Shown in pieces: positions 31,767-43,700 of a DNA stretch of 64,000 bases. The notes below the pieces were generated by a model that made no database searches, was not told the DNA's origin, and worked only from the letters and a program-made list of their open reading frames with translations. The stretch lies in contig CM037877.1 in NCBI GenBank assembly GCA_021292165.1, positions 301,088,726 to 301,152,725 on the forward strand. Direction: 5' to 3'. The DNA is from Shinisaurus crocodilurus (Eukaryota; Chordata; Lepidosauria; Squamata; Shinisauridae). The stretch's first letter is position 1; the number at the start of each line of letters is the position of its first letter. A program made the position numbers and the translations under genes.

Positions 31767-34700
31767 TCACTTGCGCCGGCGCCCTGCTGCGCGGATCTGC
31801 CTCTTTTCCTTGCGCCGGCTGCGGGCTGGCTCCGGCGGATCAGGGGTCCCGTTGGCTGGGAGGGGCTGCGGAGGAGGGGCAAGGGTCTGCCGATGGTTGT
31901 TGGCTGATGCCTTGTAGATCAGATGAAAGATGAACGCGTTCGAATACCTGGCCGGGGAACCAGAGCAGAGATAAATAGGGCAAAAGGGGCGGGGGGACTC
32001 CGGGGGCAATGCGGGGGGGGGCGCGGAAGGGTGTTTCTGAGAACCCGAAACAGCAGCAGCAGCGATCAGGGTGGGGCACAAAGACCAAGGGGACTGGGTG
32101 GGGGGATTCTTCTGATGCTGGGTGCCACTGAGCTCACCCACCAGGCTGTCCAGGCCAGAGCAGGTCCTCAAACCAGAGGTCATCCAGGTCAGCCTCTCCC
32201 GGCCTGAACCTGCCCGACGCAAAGATCAACATCTGGGGCCTTCCTCCGAGGGAGGCTTAGAAGGCGGCAACAAGGGGGAGGGCCTTCTCGGTGGCGGCCC
32301 CCCAATTGTGGAACCATTTCCCCACTGAGGCCCACCGGGTGCTAACACTGTCATCTTTTCTGCGCCTGTGGCTCATGCCGGCTCAGCTTGTCTGAGCGTG
32401 GAAAGCTAAGCAGGGTCAGGCCTGGTCATTACTTGGATGGGAGACCCCTCCTCTAATTTCCTGCACTGAGCAGGGGGTTGGACTCGATGGCCTTGTAGGC
32501 CCCTCCCAACTCTATGATCTTATGATATCCTATGATAAAGCAACCTCCACCAGGTTAAGGCCACCCTCTGGTCCCAGGCATTTAATGGCCTATGTTGGGG
32601 CATTTATGTCAAGTGGCTTTAACACAATTTTATTGAAATTGTTTTTAGCCATTTAAACTGTTTCAAATTTTGTATCCTGAAATTTTATGTTGTATTTCAT
32701 TATCTTGTACCTGTGGTTTGTGATTTTGTGAATTCTTGTGAGCCACCCAGAGAACCTCAGCTGCTGGGCGGTACAGAAATGAAATACACCTGCATCTTCA
32801 TCATCATCATCATGTCCCGGCTTGGGCAGGTGTGGGAAGAAACCTCCAGCCACAGCGTGGGGTGGCGTGGCGTCCAGGGGGCAGCTGCTGGGGCCAGGGC
32901 GGGGCCGGGGGTCAGCTCAGCCAGCCACACAGGGCCAGCCCCAGAGGGACCCACCAGGGCATGGCGTTGTCGATGCCGGCCTGTCGGAAAGGCGAGCGGA
33001 AGGGGTTGACCTGGGCCGGGCTAGCACCGCCCCCCATGGCCATCGAGACGGCGGCCTCGTCCACGGCACAGCTGTACTCGCTGCATTCGGTGAAGTAGGC
33101 TGGGACTCGGAGGGACTGCGAGGGAGGCAAAAAGAGAGAGGAAGAAGGCGGGGGGGCGGCCCCCCCTCTGGAACGGACCTTCTCCGTGTCCCGCCCATAA
33201 CAGCATCCCGTCCCCAGTGACAGGCCCACCCACCCCACCCGAGGCGCAACGGCGTGTGGAGGGGGATCCCAGCGAGGGCGGGCGAGTCACGGTTAGACCT
33301 GGTACATTCATCTCACACACTTTCAGAATTGAAACGTTGCATTTAAATTTCAGTTCTGAGCAGACAGGACCGGTGCAAGGCAGTTTGGTGCCCTAGGCAA
33401 GATCAAATATTTAGCGCCCCCCCTTCCCACTTGAGAGCGCTGTATTTTTTTTCAAGGCGTTTCTGGCGCCCCCTTTAGCCCTGTGCCCTAGGCAGCTGCC
33501 TAGTTGGCCTAATGGTAGCAACGGCCCTGTGAGCAGAGAGAGAGAGTCGTTTTTACCAAATCACTAGTAAAAATCTTAAGCTAACAATGCTGAATATTGA
33601 CTTGCCAAATTAAGGCTTGACTCCAGATGGGCGTCCAGCATCGTCTCCTCCTGCTGCAGCAGCGCCTCCCCCCTCCCACACGCACCCCCCCCCCCCGGAT
33701 CTGCTCCAGACAGCCGGGGGAAGAACGTTTCTGGATGCAAGTCAGAATGTTTTGGACGATGGCTCCCTAAATCACCAGCAGCTGTCACGAGCAATTTTTG
33801 ATTTGCAGGAGTAAAAATCTTTGAATTAAAATTCAAGTTAGAAGAACTTTCTTGGCAGTTTCCCCCTCCCTCCCGCTCCCCACAATTATTTCACCTCTGG
33901 TTAGTGCGTGGCTTTGGCCAGCTGTGATGCCACACTCTGCGTGACTGTGAGAAGAAACAAAGGTCCGATGACATCACAGGTCAGGAGTCAGGCCGGGGAT
34001 AGGAAGATGCCGCAAGGGCGGGCTAAGTTGTGACATCATAAAATTGCATGCTGGGGAAAGCCAACACTGAAATCAACCCCCGTGAATGTGATGGCAGTAT
34101 GAGATGACATCACAGTGATGTCACAGCTTAGAACGCGCATCACGTGCTCTTCCCAGGCTGCCGCGAGACGGAGGCCGCTCGGGAGGGCACGGGCCTGCTG
34201 GGCAGTCTTGAACTCCCGCGTGTGCGCATGCGCGCGCGCGTGCGCGTGTATCTTACCTGAAGTCGCGGCAACGAGCTCAGCCAAGTCTCCTTGAGGGCGA
34301 ATCCAGAGTTAAAGCCTGAATGGAAGGAGAGGGATACGGGTGCCGGCGTCAGACACAGGCTCCCCCGCCCCCGGTTCCTCGTGCCTCCACTGCCACACTC
34401 TCTGGCCACCCGTGCCCCACTTCCCCCCCCTGCGGGGGTCTCTCCTAGCCCTTCCCCTTCTCTTTTGCTCTCACCGACGGCCAGGTCCGGTTTGGGTGCT
34501 TGCAACAGGTGGTACGGGCGGGCGCTGAACCCCAGCTGCAGCTCACGGCGCCCTCCTTTCGATCTGGGGGCCAGTCCAGGCCGGACAGAAACACCGTGCT
34601 CCTCCTGGAACCGGGGGCGGGAAAGGAGCTCAGAGAGGGGTACTGGGCAAAGTGCGTCAAGCCCCCCCCCCCGGCTGAGGAAGCCCTAAAACAGGCAGGA

Positions 34701-37700
34701 GGGTGGAAATCCTACCCGCGCCCCACCCACCCACCCACCCACCAGCTGAAGCTTGGAGAGAAAGCTCAGTGGAGCCCCCAGGGGTGCTGGGCAGGTGAAG
34801 GCAGGAGCGGAGAGGCCTCTCTCCCGGCTCAGAGCTGCCAAGAGCACGAGCCAAGGGGCCCAGGAACCCAGGAGCCAGCTGGGCCGCGGTAGCCGTGGGT
34901 TTGCAGTGACCGAGCCATCAGGAGAGAAGAGGGTCACACAGGGGACTCCGGAGGACTCCGGCGCTGCTGCTGGTGGCAGTGGGGGGGGGAGCAGATAAGC
35001 GGCTCACCCCCCCCGCCCAGCCCTAGGCGGTTGCCTGGAGTGGTGGGAGGGCAGCCCCCCAATCGGCTGGAACTCACGTCTCTCTGCAAGAGGAACTGCT
35101 GGCCATCCAGTTCGGGGGGCAGAGCGTCTCCCACGAAGAGCAGCTCCAGGGAGACGTGGGGGAGCAGCACCGAAAGCTCCTGCGGGGGGGGGGGGAGAAC
35201 GTGGAGAGGGGAGGAGAAGTAAGGGAGAGCGGACCGCCCTGAAACGCGCCTCCCACTGGGACCCCCAAAGCCAGGGCTGCCCTGGGCCCCTCTCAGGCAT
35301 CTCCAGCGCTGCTTCTCACCACGAGGATGCAGCTCCCGGATTCCCAGTCTCTCCCTCCCCCGCCCCACTGAACCATCACCCCCCACCCCGCCCCGCCCCG
35401 GCGGGGGCTTCCTCGCAGGCACTTGACGCGAGCAGAGTCGGCTGCACAGCCACTGCTGGGGTGGGACGCGTTGCCCCCCCAGCCCTTAAGCAGCTCTTGG
35501 GAAGTGGTGGCGGGGGAGAGACCCAAGCCCCGTGTCCCTCTTGGACCCTCGGGGAACAAAAGGGGAGTTAAAATACATACATGGGTAGCCACATTGCAAA
35601 TCTGAAGCGGTTTCACACTGGTTTCATCATCGGCCTCACCGTGGCTGCCCCCTCCCCAAAGAGTCTCAGAGCTGGCGTTAGAACGGCTGAGCAGCTTTGG
35701 GCCACTCTGCAAGAGCGTTTCCTAAGGCGGCGATGCAAGAGCTCCGGCCCGCGGAACCTCTGAACTGGGCCTTCGGCGGTTCCGCCCCTGGCCCGTGGAG
35801 GCCCCCCGGGTTCCCCCAGAGGACAGGGCTTCCGGCTGCTCTCTCTCAATTGGAACTGGAGGTAACCGTGGGGCTTCCCCCGAGTGCCACTTCCCTTCCT
35901 GGCTGGGAGGGAGAGCTGCGCGCAGGGGAATCTTCGCTCCTATCACAGACAGCCGGTCAGAGATCGCAGCGGGGGAAGCCCTCGGCTCTGGCTCTTCCCA
36001 GCACTGGCAGAGTGGCCTTGTGCCCCACCCACTGCCCCCATGGACCCAGGGTTTCTTATTGGGGGGGGTCATGAGCACCACACACGGAAAGTGGGTTCCG
36101 TGTAGACACCCTGAACAGAGGGATCCTCTCAATTCGCGCCGTCCAGGGGCTCCTTCACTGTCAGACCCACGGCGCCCGTGCACCTAGGTCTCTCCAGCCC
36201 ATGCCCCCCCTGCACTTGCAGCCCCCCCTCGCCCTCTACCCCTCATGGAGACCCCTTCACCTACCCAGAAGACCATCAGGACCCCAAATTCCTTGCCCGT
36301 TTCCACCACATGGATCTTGAGGGACTGCTTGTTCAAGATGTTCAGCTCAGGAACTGAAGGGGACAGAGAACAATGCGGCGGAAGAGGGGAATTGAGAATC
36401 GGGAGAGTATTTCTTTAAAATACGCTCATTATTTGTTTACAGACGGCCTCCATCGTGCCTCATTCTACTCACCGGAGGCACTTACAGCAATAAGCACTCA
36501 GGGTGCCCAGGCAGGTCTCGGCAACCAAATGTCCTCTGAAAGGCCATCGGGGATGTGCAGTGGCAAACCTCCTCCAGGAAGCTGCTCCACTGCTCTGGGG
36601 CTGCCACCCAAAGGGCCCTGCTCTTTCCTTATGGGGTTTCCTTGGCCTCACGTGGTGGTGGAACATGGAGGAGGGCACCTGATGCAGATCTTAACTGAAG
36701 AGGAGGAGCACGGAGGGAGGGAGGGTGCGCCGGTCCCAACACGCTGGTCGGGCTTGTGGACTGGCCAACACCCTGCCTTTCACAGTTAAACCAACACCCC
36801 GTCTCGATTCTGGAACCTAACCGGAAACCCGGGCAAAATTGGTTGTGTATCCTCTCACCTTCCCACATCCTCCAGAAAGTTGTTGCGTGCGGTGTTTTGG
36901 ACAAGCTGAAGCTTCCAAATTGTGCCCCTGAATCATAGAATCATAGAATCATAGAAAAGTAGAGTTGGAAGGGGCCTACAAGGCCATCGAGTCCAACCCC
37001 CTGCTCAATGCAGGAATCCAGGTCAAAGCATCTCTGACAGATGTCTGTCCAGCCGCACCTTGAATGCCTCCAGACTGGGAGAGCCCACCACCTCCCTAGG
37101 TAGTTGATTCCATTGTCTTATTGCTCTGACAGTCAGGAAATTTTCCTGATGTTTAGGTGGAATCTAGGTTCCTGTAACTTGAGCCCATTATTCCGTGTCC
37201 TGCAAACTGGGATGAACGAGAAGAGATCTTTGCCCTCCTCTGTGTGACATCCCTTCAAATACTGGAAGAGTGCGATCATATCTCCCCTCAGTCTCCTCTT
37301 CTGAAGGCTAAACATGCCCAGTTCTTTCAGTCTCTCCTCATAGGGCCTTGTTTCCAGTCCCTTTATCATCCTTGTTGCCCTCCTCTGAACCCTCTCCAGT
37401 TTGTCTATGTCCTTCTTAAAGTGAGGTGCCCAGAACTGGACGCAGTACTCAAGATGAGGCCTAACCAGTGCCGAGTAAAGGGGAATTATCACTTCCCGCG
37501 ATTTGGAAGCTATACTTCTATTAATACAGCCCAAAATTGCATTTGCCTTCTTTGCAGCCACGTCGCATTGCTGGCTCATATTCAGTTTGTGATCTACCAC
37601 AATTCCAAGATCCTTCTCACTTGTAGTATTTTTGAGCCAAGTGTCCCCCATTCTGTAACTCTGCATTTGGTTTCCTCTCCCTAGGTGCAGCACTTGGCAT

Positions 37701-40700
37701 TTATCCCTGTTAAATTTCATTCTGTTGTTTTCGGCCCAGCGCTCCAGCCTATCGAGGTCACTTTGAATTTTGTTTCTGTCTTCCAGAGTATTAGCTGTTC
37801 CACCCAACTTTGTGTCATCTGCAAATTTGATAAGCATTCCCTGTACCTCCTCATCCAAGTCATTAATAAAAATGTTGAAGAGCACCGGGCCCAGGACCGA
37901 GCCCTGTGGTACCCCGCTTGTTACCTCTCCCCAGTTTGAGAAGGAACCATTGATAAGCACTCTTTGAGTCCGATTCTGTAGCCAATTGTGGATCCACCTG
38001 ATAGTTGTTCCATCTAGCCCACTCTTAGCTAGTTTACTAATCAGGATATCATGAGGCACTTTGTCGAAAGCTTTGCTGAAGTCCAGGTATATAATGTCCA
38101 CAGCATTCCCACAGTCCACAAGGGAGGTTACCCGATCAAAAAATGAGATCAGATTAGTCTGACAGGATTTGTTCTTGACAAATCCATGCTGGCTTCTAGT
38201 AATCACTGCATTGTTTTCAAGGTGCTTGCAGACTGACTTCTTTATAATCTGCTCAAAAATCTTCCCGGGGATTGATGTCAGACTGACTGGCCTATAGTTC
38301 CCAGGTTCCTCCTTCTTGCCCTTTTTGAAGATGGGAACAACATTTGCCCTCCTCCAGTCGTCTGGCACTTCACCTGTCCTCCATGATTTCTCAAAGATAA
38401 TAGACAGTGGTTCTGAGAGTTCTTCTGCCAGTTCCTTTATTACTCTAGGATGCAGCTCATCAGGCCCTGGAGATTTAAACTCGTTCAGAGTAATCAGGTG
38501 CTCCTTGACCATTTGCCTATCAATCTCAAGCTGCAATTCTGCCCCTTCAGTCTGCACTTCAGGTTTGCCAGGGGGGGTCATAGACCCTCTTTTGGGAGAA
38601 GACCGAGCCGAAGTAGGAATTGAACACTTCTGCCTTTTCTTTGTCTTCTGTTATCAATTTGCCATCCTCATTGCGTAGTTGAACCACCAGTTCTTTCTTC
38701 TGTCTTTTACTGTGCATGTATCTGAAGAAAGCTTTTTTGTTGCTTTTAGCATTCCTCGCTAACCTTAGCTCATTCTCAGCTTTAGCCTTCCTGACACTAT
38801 TCCTGCAGTTCTGTGCTACCTGCCTGTACTCTTCCCCTGTAGCGTGTCCTTCCTTCCACTTCCTATACGTGTCCTTTTTTGTTTTCAGGTCATCTTTGAG
38901 TTACCAGTGACCTGGAACAACTACCGGGGGGGGGGATTGCCAGCATGCAGCAGCCCGTCCGAGAGGTCCCAAAGAGGTCCCAAAGGCACAGGAGCGGCTG
39001 GCAAGACCCCACTGTTTAGCTGGGGCACAGGAACTGGGGGCAGGAGTAGCAATGTGCTGTGGCAGGAAGTGATCCAAAGGCCGGAGGGTGGAGGGCTCAG
39101 CAGCTGAGCATGGCAAAGAGGGCGGGGCGGGAAGAAGGGTGTGCAATGGCACAGACTGGTTCAAACAACCCGCCAAACCTTTGGGAGCAACGCATCAGTG
39201 ACGTAGGGCCGGTTTGCACGACACAGAAACCGTGGGGGAGCAGAATCCCCCCGCGGTTCCCGTGTCGTGCGAACGCCGACCGGGGGCGCCCCCGCGGGAC
39301 AGCCGCGCGCGCGGAGCATGCAAAGTGACCGTGGGCGGTAGAGGGGTAAGCCCCTGCCGTGTGAACAGCGGCTGTCCGTCCTGCGGGGACCTCCCATGGC
39401 TGCACAGAGGCGGCAGCCCAGACTGTAGGGCCAAACGGCCCCTCTGGGCATCCCGAGCTGCCGCCCCCTAGCACCGGGAGGCCCGCACTGCGGTGCAGGG
39501 ACTGCCGGCTCCACCGGGGTCCGCCCACGCGTGTGGGGCGCAGGTCGTGGTGCCTCCCCCGCTCGCCGCCTGGGTCGTACGAACCGGCCCGTAGGGTAGA
39601 CAGGGACTGACCCTGTGGTTTTTGGAGCCCGTGTTTCCTTGCAAAAGGGCAGCCTAATGTTCGCCGTGTCCCACAGGTCCTGCTTTTGTCATCATCAGGC
39701 GATCACTCCTGACCGAGTAAGATTGTCTTCCGGGATAAAAGGAGGAAATTCTAAAGAGGATTGTGTAGACTCTAGCGATGGGTCCGTAAGTGACTGTGGA
39801 GGCCAGTTCTAAATCCACACAGCTTCCCACAGTGAGGACACAGGTTACCAGATAGAAGATGGTCCTGTAAAGGATTCATTTGACGTGCTTTTCGCTTAGC
39901 ACGTTTCTCCCTTTCACCTTGCACTCGGGCTTCTTCAAAGTCCATGGAACCTTTGTGAAAGGCCAACCTCCATTTAGATCGTAAATGCTTACAAAATGCT
40001 TTTGTAAGGGGCACCCCCAATAATACTAATAATTAGTAGGAGTTGGGGGGGGCATGCGTCTGACACCCTGTGCCACTTTGGAAATCCTTGGAGGCTGGCT
40101 GCTGTGAAGTCATGTATTCACGTGTCCGTGTCTCCAGTGTGTGTACAGGGGTGGGGCGGGGGCGGTTTAATCTAGTAAACTGTACATGTTTTTGTCTGCA
40201 AATGCTATGCTATCTCAGCCAGAGCGGTTAAAGGGCTATTACGCTCAGAGAGGAAAGATTTAACATGTTCAAGACCTTCCATTATTGAGAGTATCCAGAC
40301 TTCAATTGGGACTTTTGCGACCGCTCCAGGAAGGCTAGGAGACTCTTTTTGATTTCTCGTCTCTGCGCTGCCTGCCAGCTCTGTGAGTTGTTTTTGGATT
40401 AGGTCCTTTAAAAGCCTATCATTCTCCAGCAACAGAGCCAGGCCAGGCAGGGATGCAGCTGCACCCGCACCCAACTCAGATGCCAGAGCCTCTGATCTCC
40501 CAGACCACATGGGGTATTCCTACGATCCAGTGTCCAGTCCAAGGCCATGTCTGAGGAAGAGCGGGAGTTCAAGGGCATCTCCTTGGTTTCATTATCTTCC
40601 CCCCTAGATGGGGAAAAAACTGCGTAATTTTGGTTTGCTGTTCCAGGGTGTTTGCAAAAGTCTCTCCAGCAAGGGGGACAAAGCCTCGGTCTTTGTAACC

Positions 40701-43700
40701 CTTTCTGGTAAGAACCATGGTTAAAAATGGATCCCAGTTACTGCAAATAGAGGAATAAACGTCACAGCCTTGCTAGTTAAGGGACTTGTTTTGTCCTGAA
40801 TGTGCTTTTCGCAAGCAGCTGCCGCAGCTGCCAGAAGCCTTTATCTCCCTTAACCTCTGCTTGTAAATGCTGGTAATGTCTGCGGCTGCGCCTCCCCCCA
40901 CCTCTTAACACCCGTACTATCAGTAGTTTTCCTTCTTGAAAGTCCGAATTTTTACAGCCAAAAAAGGTGGAAAAAAACCCATGAAAGTTAAGGAGCTCCA
41001 AACTCACAAGTCTTTCTCTGCCGCCATCTTGGTCCAGACCCCTATAAAATCGCAAAAATACTATGCAAACATTTCACTCTTGTGGTGAGGAGGAAGCCAT
41101 ACACGCAGCAGGAGGTCTTGAGAGAAAGGAGTTAAGCCATGTATAGCAGCTGTCCCCAACCAGGTGCCCTCCAGAGGTGTTAGACATAGCTGGCTGGGGG
41201 ATGTTGGGAGTTGTAGTCCAACACACCTGGAGGGCACCAGGTGCGGGGGAAGGCAGGTGGATATGAATGCCGAGGGGTATGGATTGCTAGGGAAGAGCCG
41301 GTTCTACTATACACTCTATGAATGAAGCGGTTTTAGATCAAACATGGATGCAGGTTAATATAAAATGCAAGGGTTCCATTTAGGAAACGAATTTGAAATC
41401 TTAGGGCGGGCGGAGGAATTCAGGCAGCCGCAGGAGCAAATTATTCAAGCTGCAAAGCTCTTTAAGGATCACTGCGGAAGGATCACTGGTAGAACAGCTG
41501 AGCCCGTGTGCCTGGAGGGCCCACAGATAGCATCAGCTACGCAGCACATTCGGTGGGACATTTCCGGGATGAAGTCCTGAAACTGGATTCTGGAACCTGG
41601 CCTTGCTTTCCATCATCATCATCAGGCGATCACTCGTGACCGAGTAAGATTGTCTTCCGGGATAAAAGGAGGAAATTCTAAAGAAGATTGTGTAGACTCT
41701 AGCGATGGGTCCGTAAGTGACTGTGGAGGCCAATTCTAGATCCACACAGCTTCCCACAGTGAGGACACAGGTTACCAGATAGAAGATGGTCCTGTAAAGG
41801 ATTCATTTGACGTGCTTTTCGCTTAGCACGTTTCTCCCTTTCACCTTGCACTCGGGCTTCTTCAAAGTCCATGGAACCTTTGTGAAAGGCCAACCTCCAT
41901 TTAGATCGTTCATGGGCCATACTGACTGCAGGAGTGGTCGTAATGTTATTGATTATGATAGGGGTGTCTGTTTACAAATGTGTGTAAAATAAATTAGTTC
42001 AGCTTGAGGACTCTGGAAAAGAAAAAGCCTCCAGCAAGCTCATGAAACAAGGAGGAAGTGGTGACTCAGGAGGAGCAAGAGACACAGAAAAGGGGAACTA
42101 GCGGCTAGCGCAAAAGGCACATGAAGTCTGTAATGCGGAGGGGTTATGAAAGGGTTGGGTTAGATGGCCCACAGACGAAGGTTCTCTTATAGCTCGCACT
42201 GGCACATCAGCAGGCCGCCCAGACCCACTGGGAGCAAGGGGCGATAATAAGTGACGTAACGGGCGGCAGGGGGGGGGGGTCTGGACGGACGTGGAGAGGT
42301 AGGGGCAGTAAAAGGGCACCATAAGTAAGCACACTGCACATCATGGTCAAGTGTGAAACTGTAAAGGTAAAGGGGAGATCCTGGGTGGGGTCGCTCCCAG
42401 TACGGGGTCACCTCTGCTAGCAGAAACCTATCCTGCAGCCTTCCCCAACCAGGGTTCCCCCCAGATGTTTTGGACTACAACTCCCATCAGCCATGGCCAT
42501 CAGTTGTAGTCCAAAACATCAGGCCGCTGTAGTGGCTCGCGTGTGCCTTGTCTGCTCTTCCTCTTTTACACTCCCCCGTGAGATGCTGTGGGTCCCCTTC
42601 TCTAACTTCGACGTGAAGTCTTTCAAATGAACTCTGAGTGTTTTCACTTGCCGCGTGACTGCGCTATTCAGCCCAAGGAGCCCTTTGGTCAGGCAGGCAG
42701 GAGCGCATCCTGGGAGCGGCCTGAAACGGCTGATGGGAAGATCTCTCGAGTGGCAGCCATCAGAGCCAGGAATGCGGCACGCCACCCCCAGCGAAGGGGT
42801 GGGACTGGTGCAAGGTGCGTGTGCGCATGTGCGCGCATACCTGTGTGTGAACAAACTCGAGGTTTTGGTGTAGGACAGAAGTAACGGAAACTCCGGGAAC
42901 CCCAATACTCACAGTGCTGAGGGGCCAGCTGAGTGATGATGTAGTACAAGGTGAGGGGGTAGCTCAGGATGACGGCCAGGGGGGCTCCGAGCGGCAGCCC
43001 CCGCCACTGGTAGTATTCTTTCCATGAACCTATGGGGCGGGGACACACAGAGAATCACGGGGGTCAGGGGTGGACCCGTCCCTCCTCAGAAGCTAACCCC
43101 TCTTGCACACAGAGGTTGCCCCCCACAACCGCCCCCAGTCCCTCTCACCAAAGAACGTCCGGGCCACGGGGGGCTCAGGAGGGGCTGCTTGGAGAGCCAC
43201 CCCTCCCTCTGGCCGCAGCGCCTCAAAGGGGTTACCTGGAGGACAAGAAAAGATCTGGTCAAGGAGGGACAGGGCTGCGTCCCCCATGTTCCCCCATCCC
43301 GCTCGTTCTCGCTACCCAGGGATGGGCGGCGGGGAGAGCCTGTCCAGTCGCTGAAGAAGCCATTTGCACACAAAGAGCCCTTCCAGCCTGACGGGAGAAC
43401 AGCAGCCGATTCCTGGGAGCCGCCATGGGGGGGGGGGACAGACGGGTGGGGGGGCGCTTCTCTGCCAGCTGAGCTGGATCCTGGGGGGAGCGGCTTGGGA
43501 GAAGCCGCCGCCGCCACCGCCTGGTGTGCTCGGGGTCCTGCACAGATTCCTCCGGGACTCGCCTGCCCCTGCCCGGGCTACGCATCCCCACCCCACATCC
43601 ACCACCCACACCGCTTGCAGCCGCTGTGCAAGGAAAGGGGGGCTCCGGAGGGGCGGCTGCACCGGCTCACCGGACTGCCTGCTCGGCACAGTAAGAGAAG

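Larger units (their letters stand above)
32220..32790 (+). repeat. L2 LINE 3' region, interrupted
   Basis: The plus strand encodes the L2 C-terminal end (near 32280: AFSVAAP-like, W-H-F-P motif) and resumes after 32526 with the L2 3' UTR, ending 'gagccacccagagaacctcag' and 'gctgggcggtacagaaatga'. A 5S-derived piece and a CR1 terminus lie between. It is in ZMYND15 intron 12. Confidence 0.65.

Noticed and set aside
32370..32447. Functional 5S rRNA gene
   Set aside because: The 3' end of 5S is missing, the 5' part is diverged and it is fused to CR1 sequence inside an L2.
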